DNA of 64,000 nt from Apostichopus japonicus. Taxonomy: Eukaryota > Echinodermata > Holothuroidea > Aspidochirotida > Stichopodidae. The position numbers were made by a program, and so were the translations under genes. Of the stretch, positions 23,596 through 36,329 are shown in pieces. Each line of letters begins with the position of its first letter. Within the stretch, counting starts at the first letter, position 1. The notes below the pieces were generated by a model. It had not been told where the DNA came from, ran no database searches, and worked only from the letters and a program-made list of their open reading frames with translations. The DNA is taken from assembly GCF_037975245.1 (NCBI RefSeq), contig NC_092576.1, forward strand, positions 16,694,611 to 16,758,610, read 5' to 3'.

Positions 23596-23809
23596 CTACC
23601 TTAGGTCGACAGTTACATTGACTTACACACTAAATTTAATCTAACCCTAACCCTTTTTTCTAACCCTTACCCTGAACCGACCATAACCAAAACGTTTAAA
23701 TGAACGTTTTAGAGGACGGGGAACATTATAAAGCTATTTGCGACAATAAAAAAGTGTCTTAAAATGGTAGTGAAAACATTTTTTACCATAAACTGTCGAC
23801 CTAAGGTAC
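23596..23809. mobile_element. Small TIR element sitting inside a TA array
   Basis: CCTTAGGTCGACAGTT (23599-23614) is exactly inverted as AACTGTCGACCTAAGG (23791-23806), giving a unit of about 208 bp with long (TA)n directly on both sides. Its interior holds CTAACCCTAACCC, a short telomere-like run. TA target duplication (Tc1/mariner style) cannot be shown in a TA background. There is no coding sequence. Confidence 0.6.
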
Positions 23810-23817
23810 ATATTATG

Positions 23818-24193
<376 letters not shown>

Positions 24194-24735
24194 GTAAGAA
24201 ACCATTTACCTGTCGGTTTTTATTAATTCAATGACTGTGCTATAACATGCGACATACGTTTCACAATTGGCCAAACATATATCAAGGAATTGTGAAGGTT
24301 TATATCACCCGGTGTCTATCCAAATGTAAAAAATATGGTAGGTCAAACATATTTCTTCACTGTCATCCTTTGAGGCTTGACTCAAGCTCTTTCACAAAAA
24401 TCAGTTTATGCTTGTACCTCTATTCTCTTCGAATTATCCTTTGAGGATCTCAAATACTCGCTGACCACAAATCATAATCCGTCCTATTCGTTCTTCTGTT
24501 TTATTTTCGAATTTGTGAAATCCTCAAAGCCATGCATAATTGAAACAAGTACATTTCGTGTACTTTCTCCCAATGCCAACAGACAATTACTTTGTCACCA
24601 AAACGATAAACTTTTCCTTAGCAGGAATGAACAAATACACAGTCCATTTTATCACATCGACCCAGTTTGCTTCAAAAGAGTCATTTCTTGGATACTTATA
24701 TTTTTTTCATCAATGTGTTGCTTGTTTGTTCTCAG
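24194..24735 (+). other. Receptor intron
   Basis: A 542-nt intron with a GTAAG donor and a pyrimidine-rich TTGCTTGTTTGTTCTCAG acceptor. Open frames that continue through it, including the 193-codon frame starting at 24377, are read-through of the downstream exon. Confidence 0.8.
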
Positions 24736-24925
24736 GCTATCAAAACATAGCGATGTAAGTTTCCAAACGGAGACCGATATTGTAAAAGTTCGTAACACTG
24801 GTAAAGTAAAGTGGGTAACCGTAGCGTCAACGAGAACGTTATGCTCGATAGACGTGGAGAACTTCCCAAGAGACAAACACACTTGTGACGTTACGTTTAC
24901 AACTTGGCTGCACCAAGACAATGAG
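24736..24925 (+). CDS. Cys-loop receptor subunit, Cys-loop exon
   Basis: 190 nt, phase 2 in and phase 0 out, joining cleanly to the exon at 24084. It carries the family signature: two cysteines exactly 13 residues apart around SIDVENFPRDKHT, then DVTFTTW. The FPxD element at the tip of the loop is present (FPRD; FPFD is usual), and K replaces the frequent Q two residues later. Before it lies a beta-sandwich segment containing KVKWVTVASTR. This disulphide-closed loop couples the ligand domain to the pore. The donor is GAG|GTAAAC. Confidence 0.92.
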
Positions 24926-26744
24926 GTAAACATTGAACTATCGTTACAAGCGTTATGAACACAGAGAGAGCAATTAAATTATAAACAATGTATAAAAATT
25001 GATTATTACTTGACTAAAATGAGGTACGGTTGCATAATTCTTCTGGAAGTTATAAATACGTTTTCATTATTTTGCTTTTGGCTTATTAAGAAAACATTTT
25101 GTTACATTTGGAACTGTTATTTTTGTTTTGTTTCGTGAGGAAGAATATTGATACAGATATAAATATCATCACTCAAGGATCTTATTACTAGAAACACATC
25201 TGTAAAACTTGTCTCGTAACATCCTTGTCCGTCGTTGAGATAAAACGTCCAACTTTTTTGAAACCTGTTTTGTCCAATAACTTAAACCATAATCGTTTTT
25301 GTACGCACTAACTGAGAAGTAGGGGATTAATGTGGTTACACAAACATAATTTGTAGTTCAGTATTGTAGCAATTTGGCTCACAACGTTGTAAAACGTCAA
25401 AGTTAAAAGGATACTTGTTGATTCTTCTTCTAAATATTTCTTTATTCCCCTTCCTCTAGCCCTGTTCCCCTGTTCCTATTCCCCTGTTCCTATTCCTATT
25501 GCAGTTCCTATTCCTACTCCTATTCTTTTTCCTATTCCTATTTTTATTCCTATTTCTATTCCTGTTCCTATTCCTGTTCCTGGTGCTACTACTACTGATA
25601 TTCCTATTCTATTCCTATCCCTATTCCTATTCCTATTCCTATCCATATTCATATTCATATTCCTATTCCTATTCCTACTCATATTCCTATTCCTATTCCT
25701 GTTCCTATTCCTATTCCTGTTCCTATTTCTTTTCCTATTTCTTTTTCTATTCCTGGTCCTGTTCATATTCGTACTGCTCTTCCTATTGCTATTGCTATTC
25801 CTGCTCCTTTTCCTATTCCTATTCCTATTTCATTTCCTATTTCTTTTCCTATTTCTTTTCCTATTCCTGTTCCTATTCCTATTCCTACTGCTATTCCTGT
25901 TCCTATTTTTTTTCCTATAACTGTTCCTGTTTCTATTCCTACTGCTATTCCCATTCATATTCATATTCCTATTACTATTTTTGCTCCTATTCCTATTCCT
26001 ATTCCTCTTCCTATTCCTATTCCTATTTATTTTCCTATTTCTTTTCCTATTCCTGTTCCTGTTCCTATTCCTACTGCTATTCCTATTCCTATTCCTATTT
26101 TTTTCCTATTACTGTTCCTGTTTCTATTCCTATTGCTATTGCTATTCCTATTCATATTCCTATTACTATTTTTATTCCTATTCCTATTCCTATTCCTTTT
26201 CCTATTCCTATTCCTATTCCTATTCCTACTCCTATTCCTATTCCTATTCCTATTCCTATTCCTATTTCTATTCCTATTCCTATTCCTATTCCTATTTCTA
26301 TTCCTATTCCTATTTATTTTCCTATTTCTTTTCCTATTCCTGTTCCTATTCCTATTCCTACTGCTATTCCTATTCCTATTTTTTCCTATTACTGTTCCTG
26401 TTTCTATTCCTACTGCTATTCCTATTCTTATTTATATTCCTATTACTGTTTTTATTCCTATTCCTATACATATTCCTATTCCTATTTATTTTCCTTATCC
26501 TATTCCTATTCCAATTCCTATTCCTATTCCTATTCCTTTTCCTATTCCTATTCCTGTTCCTGTTCCTATTCCTACTGCTATGTCTATATCCTGTTCCTAT
26601 TCATACTGCCATGCCTATTCCTATTCATATTCCTATACATTTTTATACATTTTTATACATTTTCTTTAAATGTTTCTCTGGAATTAAACAAGTTTTCTTT
26701 GAAGCATTGAACTCATTTTTGTCTTTCACACTTTATTTATGCAG
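24926..26744 (+). other. Receptor intron containing a satellite
   Basis: An intron of 1.8 kb between the Cys-loop exon and the M1-M2 exon, with acceptor CTTTATTTATGCAG. Two thirds of it is the CCTATT-type satellite at 25455-26635. Nothing else coding was seen. Confidence 0.8.
25455..26640. repeat. 1.2-kb CCTATT-type hexanucleotide satellite with higher-order pattern
   Basis: Imperfect ATTCCT units (variants TTTCCT, GTTCCT, CTACTG, TTCATA) run almost unbroken. Larger blocks recur: CTGTTCCTGTTTCTATTCCTA begins at 25921, 26112 and 26392, followed by similar unit orders. The long PIPIPI, SYSYSY and FLFLFL frames on the + strand and the GIGIGI or NRNRNR frames on the minus strand are products of the hexamer, not genes. 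Confidence 0.95.
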
Positions 26745-27096
26745 CAAAAACTACAAATTTTGGGCAAGATGGATCCATGTGAAATTGAGCATCTTACTTG
26801 GCGTTTAAAGTTTACTGGTCTTGGAGGTAACGACTCGCTCTACATATGTGACCAATACCTTAAAAACCAATCATATGTTCGTTACATCGCCACTTTGGAA
26901 AGACTTGACACAAACTTTGGCATGTACACCTTAGTGACACCAAACGTATTTGTATCATTTTTGAGTGTGATTACTATTTGCTTTCCAAGGGGAGACAACA
27001 CCGGGCCAACGTTTGGTATGATGTGCCTTCTGGCTTTAATCATTCAACTTTGGACACTATACCAAGTACTTCCTGATACTGCTTTCTCTAGAGTGG
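26745..27096 (+). CDS. Cys-loop receptor subunit, loop C to M2 exon
   Basis: 352 nt, phase 0 in and phase 1 out (GTGG|GTAAGT). It encodes the last beta strands, then SYVRYIATLERLDTNFGMYT before M1 (TLVTPNVFVSFLSVITICF), a short linker PRGDNTG, and M2 (PTFGMMCLLALIIQLWTLYQ) ending in LPDT. The P in M1 and the LPxT end of M2 are typical of the superfamily. Two features are atypical. Loop C shows one Cys (SLYICDQ) rather than the adjacent pair of alpha nAChR subunits. The M1-M2 linker lacks the GEK-type glutamate usual in cation channels. The predicted product is therefore a divergent, non-alpha-like subunit. Confidence 0.9.
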
Positions 27097-28054
27097 GTAA
27101 GTAGAGTCCCCCCCCCCCCTCCCCACTCTCCCAATTCACCGTTTACGGTTCCTCCTTTATATTACATATTAGAGTATTTATATCAGAAATATACATCTAC
27201 AAAATGTATTTACGCATTCCAAACAACTATTAACATTGCTCGAGTTAGACGTAAAATCCCAATGTTTGAAGCGACTTTGGGATCAAGCAATTATTTCTAT
27301 GGACTAGCATCTGTCATACTACGCTGGATTTGAACATACAATTTAATATAATTTATGGCTTCAATAAAATGACCACTCTTTAATCAAGTGTGCATATTGG
27401 GGTTGAGACATTGTACTCGTTCGTCAACTGATAAAATAAGTATATGCAATTCTTCCCACCTTTCATCGTTGGTAGCACTGACCTGAAACTTAAATTAATG
27501 CGCATTATTGGGTGGAAAAAAAAAGTGGTAACATAGTGTGTGCTTACCCGTTCTGAGGTTAGGGTAAAATATGTTATGCTTGTTAATGTGTTGTGGAAAA
27601 AAATAACGAAGTCTTCTGAAACCGTACAACCAAGTGACTTGATTGTTGCGTGTCTGTCATATGATCAAACTTCAGACAACATAGGTAAACTAGCATTTGG
27701 TCATTACTCGAGAACCAAATGTCAAAATATCGAAACCATCGTGGTTTTCTAGGATACATTACTTTTAAGATAGCCCTTTGTTGCCATTGAAAGGATTTCC
27801 CTTGTTGGTTTGTCAAGATATATTTTTGACGGTAATCTCTGATTTTTCTCTGTTTTTTGAGATATATTGTGGCTTGTCAGCTGCTTTTTTTTTCGAGATA
27901 TACATTTTGATGTGTCAAAAAAATTCCTACTAGGTAAGAAAATGGTTAATTCAGTGAGTAAACGAGAATATATGATATATAAACAGATGTGCATACAGCA
28001 AATGTTTTAGGTAACCTTCAATATTGTGTATGTATTTTTCTATGGCTTTTTCAG
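27097..28054 (+). other. Receptor intron
   Basis: A 958-nt intron with a strong donor followed by a C-run, and acceptor TATGGCTTTTTCAG. No additional exon was seen inside it; the open frames on both strands show no domains. Confidence 0.75.
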
Positions 28055-28305
28055 GTAAATGCATTGTGACTTTAACTATTGTAGTGGCTTTGGAAACGGT
28101 CATTTCTGCAATAAATATGGGCATTAAAGACGTATGTTCCTGCTGTTGCAACAAACGTAATCAAGAAGAGCAACAACCTGTAGCTGATCAATCAGATGTA
28201 AACGTGGTACAACACAACGATTGTTGGTATTTTTCTAAGATATTGCTGATAATTTTCTTTCTCGTAGTCATATTTGTGATCAACATGATAATGATTTGTA
28301 GTTAG
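28055..28305 (+). CDS. Cys-loop receptor subunit, M3-M4 terminal exon
   Basis: 251 nt, phase 1 in, stop TAG at 28303-28305. It encodes M3 (KCIVTLTIVVALETVISAIN), a very short cytoplasmic loop of about 30 residues that starts with a cysteine cluster (DVCSCCCNKR), then an acidic and glutamine-rich stretch, and M4 (YFSKILLIIFFLVVIFVINM) ending seven residues before the stop at ICS. Family members usually have a longer M3-M4 loop with an amphipathic helix, so this is a minimal version. The cysteine cluster beside the membrane could be lipid-modified (inference). The four exons together give roughly 300 residues of the mature subunit. Confidence 0.9.
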
Positions 28306-29180
28306 AGCAATTAATAACCATGGTACAAACAATTAAGGTATACCATATGCATCTGCTAGTAAGTGTGATAGCTCCAAGGCAACTGTAGATAATCTGTTTT
28401 AAAAGAACTCAACTTTCTGAAACATTTCCTTTTATAATGTAAGTATAATTGAACGAACCAACAATGTAGCTTTCTGATGTACTTTGTATTTGATAACAAA
28501 GAAGTTACACCGCACACTGAATCAAGTAGAATATTTGACCAAGACCTGTTATATGTACTATACATTTCAATTATAAATACGTGAAACATGTTAGAAAATG
28601 AGTTATGATTACTTAAGAATGAAAGTTTTATTAGGAATAACCTTGTTTACTTTACAGCCTTTCAACGTAGATTATTATTTTATGAATAACTGTTATATTT
28701 GGTCACATTCTTTGAGATCAGTCATAACGTACATTGAGAAGTGAAAAGTATCTCATATATGATTTTCTATCAATACTATTATATTTCCATTTTATTGAAC
28801 ATGAAATATTGTATGCATTGCTTGAAGATATTCCTTTGTAAATATCATTAATATTTGTTCGGTAGTATTATAGCACTAACTAGATTATAGTATTATAGTG
28901 TTATAGCACTAACTAAAAGAATGCGATCTAATAAGGTTAATTGATAGTTTTACAACTATTAAATATATTGCTCCATTAGTTTACTAAAGGGACATATCAT
29001 ATGGAAAGCAGAATAACCAAACTGAAAGCCTGCCAAATCAAAGAAGACATGATGCACTGTTGTTGTCTCTACCGACTCATGTGTCAATAACTCATTACGT
29101 CTGTCTCACCGTATAAATACCCCTCCCATTCCCTCTTTTTTCTTTGGGTAACTGCAGGCTATCAAGACCTACCGTACTGA
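28306..29180. other. 3' flank of the receptor gene
   Basis: AT-rich sequence probably containing the receptor 3' UTR; candidate AATAAA-like words are present but not decisive. A short tandem TATTATAGCACTAACTA duplication occurs near 28866-28915. No further gene was recognised. Confidence 0.4.
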
Positions 29181-29189
29181 ATCAATAAA

Positions 29190-31420
29190 AGTAACACCTG
29201 TTAAAATGTTTTGTTTATGTTATCGCAAGTCACCTCTTGCGGTTAAAGAGAGCCGATTATTCCACTTATTATGTACTGATCTACAATATGCAAATGCACG
29301 CAGTTCCAAGAAATGTCAGTTTCAAGTGGTAGTCCAAAATCTCAATCAGCACACCCCTGATATCATTTCTCTGAATGAGACAAAACGAGATAATAACACC
29401 CATGTAAATACCTTAGACTATCATATTTTCCGAAAAACTTCTTGATGTCATTGTTTGCTCTGATCACATGTCTCCATAATCCACTGTATTCATAATATTA
29501 AGGACGATATTATTTGTAATCACTACCGTATTATCTTCGAAGCCAACTTAAATATAACCCTAAACCAGGCTATTTTGATCTATCGAATGCAAACGGGTGG
29601 GGGTGGACATCACTCTTGGAAACATAACCCCTCCCAATGAGAAACCCTTAGATTACTTTGACAGGTAAACCGATTAAATTTACCAAACAATTTGTTCAAA
29701 CCTGCCACAAACACTCTTCATTTAAGATTCTTAAACCTAAGCTGTGGAAATTAACCAAATGAATTTTTAATCTTATCAAGCAAGAAGAACGCTCAGCAGA
29801 TTTTTATATGCTTAGTCATGACTCACATACTAAAACACACATCAATTAGACTAAAATGAAATTAATAGGCTTATCGCCGCTACAAGAAATACACAAGTTG
29901 AAAATAAATGTAACCATATCACAAATGATGAAACCCCAGGACCTACTGGAATAAAATCAAGCGAATCACCAATCATTATGCTAGCCCAAACTTTCGGAAC
30001 AAAACAAAATTCGACAAGGTCCATATTAATATCAAAAGACCAAGATTCAACTTCTAGAAATCCATTTCAATAATTCTACTTTGACAATAAGTATAAACAT
30101 GAGATCGATCGCAGAATCATCTCAAACCGCAAATTCATCCCAACCCCTTCTAATATTCTCAAATTTGACTGCCCCAAAATAGCCCCATAATCCCACAGGA
30201 CTGGAAAACCCTCTTCTTGCTGTGACAGGATACCCTACCTGTTGGTCAAAAATATTCAAAAGAACTATATCGGCAATAATATAATTCCCCTGTTTCACAA
30301 ACCTCTTCGCTTCGTTCTCTGTTCGTTTCCCACCCGTTGAAAGTCATTTTTATATCCAAACCAAATAAAGATCTTACAAACGGCCAAATCAATCGTCTCC
30401 CATCACTTGATAAGATCTTTGAAATAATAATTGATTATCGTGTATATAATTATCTTGAAATAAACAACATACTTGAACCATCACCGTCCGTAGACACAGA
30501 ACCACTTTAATCGCTTGTCTGCACAAATCCAAATTGGTTTAGCTAAAAACTCTTCACTTCTGCCCTGTTCGAAGTTGCGGAATAAAAACATTTAATAAGG
30601 CTTGGCTCAATGGAATTCGTTATAAACTGTTAAACTTGAATTTATCGCAAACATAACTCGGTTTCTTTTCTCTTTCTCTAGTAACCGTAAACTTAGGATC
30701 TTTTATCAAAATTATACCTGTAATCCCATCCACCTTCATGTCGGAACCATACAAGGTGCAGCTCGAAGCTTTCTACTCTATTCAATACTTGTCAATGACC
30801 TTCACATTCCCCTTATAACTCAATTTCAGCCTATATGCAGACGACATCACCCATCTAAAACACTGGCTACACCCCTAAAATTACAGTAAAACATATCCAT
30901 AAAGTCATTATCCACTTGAAGAATTGGTGCAACAGTTGGCAAATCAAACCTGTTACGTTTAAGTAGTAGCACGCAGTTACCCAATTGCACGCCTAAAAAA
31001 CAATTTGTACTGCTGTATCCCAATTTAATTTTACCCATCATAACACTGATAAAGCAAATTTCGTCGGGTCAAGTTTATCCATAAACTTTCCTTCAAACCT
31101 CACTGCGACAACAACGCAGCCACATGTTGGCAAGTTTTAATTCACCGTCGCTCGCTTGCTTTAAAATCTGCAAACTCTACCAATCTATTTACTTTTCTAA
31201 AAAATACCTTAATAGCAAACTCTAAAATAAACACTAAACTAAAATCCCCCATATTAAAACCTCCTTCTGAGCTATACTATTACCAACTTTCACTACTGTC
31301 CTAACAAACCTCAGTTCTCCTCATTTACTTCTTGGCACTATCGCTAGCAGTTGCCCCCACCACCACCCCCCCCCACCCTCATCTAGTCTGTTCTTTTTTT
31401 CAGTAAGTGGTATGGCTGTT
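29190..31420 (+). mobile_element. Decayed non-LTR retrotransposon (LINE), ORF2 relic
   Basis: Order and fragments fit an APE-RT LINE of jockey/CR1 type. Near 29295 there is YANARSSKK, then HTPDIISLNETK (endonuclease). Near 30385 there is NGQINRLPSLDKIF. Near 30605 there is TFNKAWLNGIRYKLLNL. Near 30740 there is GTIQGAARSFLLYSILVNDL, and the catalytic YADD box lies at 30833-30844, followed by HLKNWCNSWQIKP. Many frameshifts and stops separate the pieces, so it is dead. Coordinates of both ends are approximate. Confidence 0.8.
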
Positions 31421-31800
31421 AAATCAAGTTTAAGTAAACATTGAAGGAACTCAACAGGAATTCCCATCTTAAATATCTGTTTCAACCACCTAATTCTTTT
31501 AATTCATAGCAGAATGTTTCCCCTCTACCTATCGGCCAAATCCTCCGGAATGATCCCATCGCGTGATCGGACAGGGTATAAATATTTCTGCACGAACATT
31601 TCTCTCCTCCCATTAAGTTTCGATTTGAAGTTATAAGTTCGTGACTATACAGCACAGCTCATTTGCTGTTTCATAACGCGTTATTTGTTAGTCCAGTGAA
31701 TCATGATTGGTTACACATACTGTAATGATAATCGGACTTCATGTGAAAGGAAAACGACGAGCCTTCAGGTCTAACAACGTAAAGTCTGAAACAGAAACCA
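31421..31800. other. Unassigned sequence before the inverted arm
   Basis: The decayed LINE ends in unrelated sequence here. No exon was recognised. The left arm of the large inverted duplication starts near 31803. Confidence 0.3.
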
Positions 31801-32464
31801 TGGGAAATAGTGTTGAAAGTCCGTATTAGGTGTAGACCGTCGGTACTAGTAGTGATCGCTAAGACAATCCTCCATGAAAGCACCCGCAGTCTCGCATGTA
31901 GCAAAATGTTCGTGGTGTGTGTAATTGCAGTAAATTATATACATGACAAATTTACTTTCTACAAAAGTATGTGTAGAGTAAGATTAGTTTGGTTGAAACC
32001 ACGTTTGCCGTATATTGGTAAAGCCTAGTAAGGAAGTAAAAGAAATAACAGGAGATCAATCAATCCAGGTAGATGCTAATCTCATCAAAAGATTGATCTT
32101 ATGACTATTGTCATGTCATCACTCCGTGGGAACATTTTATAGCCACCAAAACGATTGGGGTTTTCTTAACCATTGGAAATTCATTCATTTATTGAACATT
32201 CAACAGTTTTCCTACCTGAAAACCTATTGTAACTCTAACCCTCTCTTTGATCGCAGGAGCCTTCCACGATTGATTTGAAGTTGTTTAAGGAACTAATAAA
32301 GTTAAACACAACGCGAAATAAATGAATGGGGATAATCCTGACTTGTTAATTATGTGTACACTGTCAGATTCTAAACCGTCAGGGTGCACTCTTTTAAAAT
32401 GGTAGAACGTGTGCCATACGCTCTCATTGACAGTGATAGAAAGCTACACTACGTATTCCACCGG

Positions 32465-32565
32465 ATGTGTCACTGTGGCTTAGTGGTACGGACTTAGACA
32501 TGTCAAATGAACGTCCGATTTCGATTCCTGCCTTCGCCTGATGAGTCCGTGAGGTACGAAACCGG
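32465..32565 (+). repeat. tRNA-derived SINE with CTGATGA...GAAA core
   Basis: Box A-like TGGCTTAGTGGT (32476) and box B-like GATTTCGATTCC (32517-32528) mark a tRNA-like head. It is followed at once by CTGATGAGTCCGTGAGGTACGAAAC (positions 32538-32562), whose CUGAUGA, stem GUCC/GGUAC and GAAA resemble a hammerhead ribozyme core with a one-base bulge in stem II. CTGATGA...GAAAC blocks are common in the conserved bodies of metazoan SINEs; a full three-stem ribozyme is not evident. It is duplicated inversely at 50060-50165. Confidence 0.6.
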
Positions 32566-34279
32566 TCCTATAATTGAATTACTGAGACTGATTCTTATAA
32601 CAGTTTGCCTTAATAGTGAGGGTATATCTCGACGAAAAAAAATCTTCATGAACAAAACGAGGCATGTTCCTGCGCATAAACCTTTGATTTAAACAAGAAC
32701 ATTTCTTTTGGATATTTGGTAGCAGGGTGATGTCGATAATTGGGTGACTGCAAACCGAGAATCAACACAACTTTGCCATTTGACTAAGGTCATTTGTATC
32801 TGTTCTTTACAGAAACACAGTCCAGTGAGTAGGTTATTGTGCCTCCACATTTGACCAGGATTATATGAAAAATCTCTTCCCTGTCGATGGGAATCGTGAT
32901 ACGTCTATTAACGTAACACCGTAATGATAACATGGTTACAGTACTAGTCTTGATGTGGACTGGGGGTCAAGTTGGATCAAGTTGTTTAGTTTTCATGTTT
33001 TCATGCTGCCTTTTCATAAAGAGCATCAAAACAATTTCGTCGGAGGGTATAGTGGGGACGGTGATTGGGGTCAAATCCCAGACGGCTCTATTTAATAACA
33101 TTTTGTTTTAAATTTCTCAGATAAGGAGTAGTTTTAATTATATAATGCTGAATTTCTAACCAAAAGAGCTCATTTTAAGTAACAAACGGTAAGGTTTTAC
33201 GCTCCCGTTTTTAACAGGAGCACCTTTGAGGTTTTTTTCACAAACCTGGGGGCAGGTGTCTCTCAGGTATATATGTCTTTATATGGCTCTGCTTCCCTCC
33301 GTTTAGATAGAACCTGAATTTAGCAATAGTGACTAATTTGACAAAAAAATTCTTGTATATTATGTTGTTTTCCACCATAAGTAGTTCAAAACTCTCAGAG
33401 AAAGCCCGATGTTACAATTGCAATCCAGTAAGACTAGTACTTATAACGTTAAGATGTAGCAAGAGCAAGCAGTAACTTATATATAGTTTTAGTATTAAGT
33501 TTTAGTTTTAAGTCTTCACCAGCTTACGTTTCAATTTGTTTGAATAAACTGCAACTTGTGTTGAATTGGTCAAATTCTGGTGTTATACGACAGTTGGTCT
33601 CTATAGGAGAGGTAATGTTCCTATAACATACTCAATTATATCAATTTACAATAACAGCACCGGGAACGATGAAGTTGACAAACCCTTTCAAGATTTCCAA
33701 TTAATAGCAAAATAAAATGTTGTTGATAACTTATCTTAATTAAACCGTAATCCCGATGTGCTTCAAACTTGGTGGGTGTTTTGAGGTCCGACGGAAGGGT
33801 AGAGGTAGATGGGAAGGGGGCCTACAGCCTAAGGCACGAGAAATATAGGGAATACAATAAATAGTATATTTTCTTCCTCATAATATACGGTACTTTACGA
33901 AAAATGAGGAGGGCATAAAATGGGTTGTAATGGCGCAATTGTCTCTGGGACTCGACCTGGCTCTTGACTCATATGTGTGCATGTCTAGGAATTGAGTGCA
34001 GAGCCTCATTGAATTATGTCATCATCTGCCAGAGGTCAAATATCAATGACCATGCATGAAGTGCAAAGTTTTAAAATGGTGTTTTGCCAAATCCACCTAA
34101 AACGGTTACTCACCCTCGATACGTGTATGACGCAGTGATGACAACATAGCAGTCATGTGACTAAAATTTAGGACGCGCTATTACAACTCCATGGATTGCC
34201 TACGTGTTAATTATTTCAGACTGTTTATGCTTAATGCAATCGGTCATGCTACACGAGTTGGAGGGTGGTGGGGGAGAGG

Positions 34280-34395
<116 letters not shown>

Positions 34396-36329
34396 CGTAT
34401 AAACAAATTCAACATAGAATATCCCATTGTATTTTACTGATTTACAATGGGATAACTTTTAATTATTCTACAATAATAACACTTACACATTATAATAGTG
34501 CAGTTTATACAATGTAAGGTGCGCATCAGCACAAGGATATGTCTAAAAGCTTAAGTAACCGGTATAAAAAGAAGCATTGAGAAGGGATGATCTTACATAT
34601 TTATATCTGGAAATATTTGATTGAAACAGATCAACCCACACCCCCAAAGTATTATCTGGTTACATCCATAAACGAGGCTTTCTGAAGCGTTCTTCATATT
34701 TGAGAATACATGGGGATCTCCTCGCATACACTGTAGCAAGTCTCATAATAGTGCTCTCCAAGCTTGGGGAGTATCCTAACTAACTAGTCAATCAAGTTTG
34801 TAGTGTGAACGCTCTGGGATCACGTGACTCGAGATTTCTTTTGCTTGCCTTATTGTCACCGCTGCAGATAAACAGAGCGGTGATTGAAGGAGGGTGCATG
34901 TAAATAATAGAAATATGTACTTGAGTTGTAAATAATTATCGTTTTCCACGCGCATGCGTAATAATTGTTCGTGCAATGTTAAAAACCACTCTTTCTCATA
35001 CGCGGACACGTCCAAGGTCATTTTTACTAACTTCCTGAGGGAAATCAATATGTAGAAGAATGTGAAGAACGTATTATCGATTATGTTTTAGCTTAATACA
35101 TTTATTTATATCCATCCATCTTGTTATTCTAGTAGGATATCAGTCAATATGCAACAGTACAACTATAGCAATATCCCTACGTAGGCCTTAGCTCATAACA
35201 ATATTTGCATTAATTATCCACAATTCTTTTCATGGAACGGTTTGTTGTGAATCACCCCATATCTGCGCATCACATGGCTGATACTCCTTATTCTAAGATA
35301 CTTCATTACCATATACCACTCCACTGAGCAAAGCCAGCACCAGCGACGTAGGTAGGATTTCCACTTCAGAGACACGAGCAGAAGAAAATCACACTGTATA
35401 ACATTGTTATAGTGCCTCGCAACTACGAACATAGGGCTGTGGGAACTTTACACTAAAAGTACTTTTTAAACACTGAATGAAAAGTTGTTTTTCGGCTTCA
35501 GTAAATATTATAAGCCCAATAACATATAGAATAGCTATAGTAATAAACTTGTATAGGATACGCCTGCTGTTACCCCAAAATAAAATAAAACAAAGAGTCA
35601 GCAATAAAAACATATACAGTTTTGCGGAAGATCCTGTTAACTCGTCATCACGTGAATCGTTTCACGGTTCCTCGAATATTTGTGGTAGATTTCTTGGTAA
35701 TGACACAACCAATACTAAGGCGATAATATTGAACTGTGTATGTTTATGTGCATCCATGGATGGTGCCATTGGAGCTATGTATGTCTGAGTACACGGGATT
35801 CGGGTTGGGGGAGGGTGGGAGTTTGGGTGAGGGCAGGTATAACCTAGTAATGCAATATTTAACTTCATACTTAAACGACATTGAAATTTAATCTTATGAA
35901 GTACAAGAATAGTCTGATACTTTCGTGGAGCACAACAGCGGTCACATTATAAAATACATTTGAATAATTAGCATATATGGAGCATAGCAGAAATTTTGTT
36001 TTTTAAAGCTGAGTATTTGAAAACAATATTGACAAACTAGTACTCAAATGATTCCTTTCCGATTAGACTTTGACTTTTTTAAACTAAAATTATGTGGATA
36101 TATCGACAATTTGTGATTATTTGCATATATCAATTACTTGAGACAACAGCAATGAGAAATCCAATAGAAAGGAGTAACTTAGTATAAGTATATTTCATCG
36201 ATTTCAAGATGTGATTTATTACTTCATCTCAATTAAAATAGAAAAAATAGTTTTCGCGCAGATGAGAGTGAGTACAGTATAATGATATAAATGTTTACAA
36301 TTTTGGACAAAACAAATATTCAGACATTA

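Noticed and set aside
23640-23690. Interstitial telomere from CTAACCCTAACCC
   Set aside because: Only about two clean units and some degenerate ones are present, too few to distinguish from chance inside a small TIR element.
24377-24958. 193-codon plus-strand frame starting in an intron
   Set aside because: Only 24736-24925 matches the receptor family; the first part is intron sequence and the frame runs past the donor at 24926.
25476-26808. Long open frames of up to 403 codons (SYSYSY, FLFLFL, PIPIPI, NRNRNR)
   Set aside because: All are translations of a hexanucleotide satellite; several frames on both strands are open at once and none has a domain or start context.
32538-32562. A complete hammerhead ribozyme
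   Set aside because: Only the core and stem II are visible; I could not pair a third stem or identify a cleavage triplet in the right place, so it is reported only as core-like.
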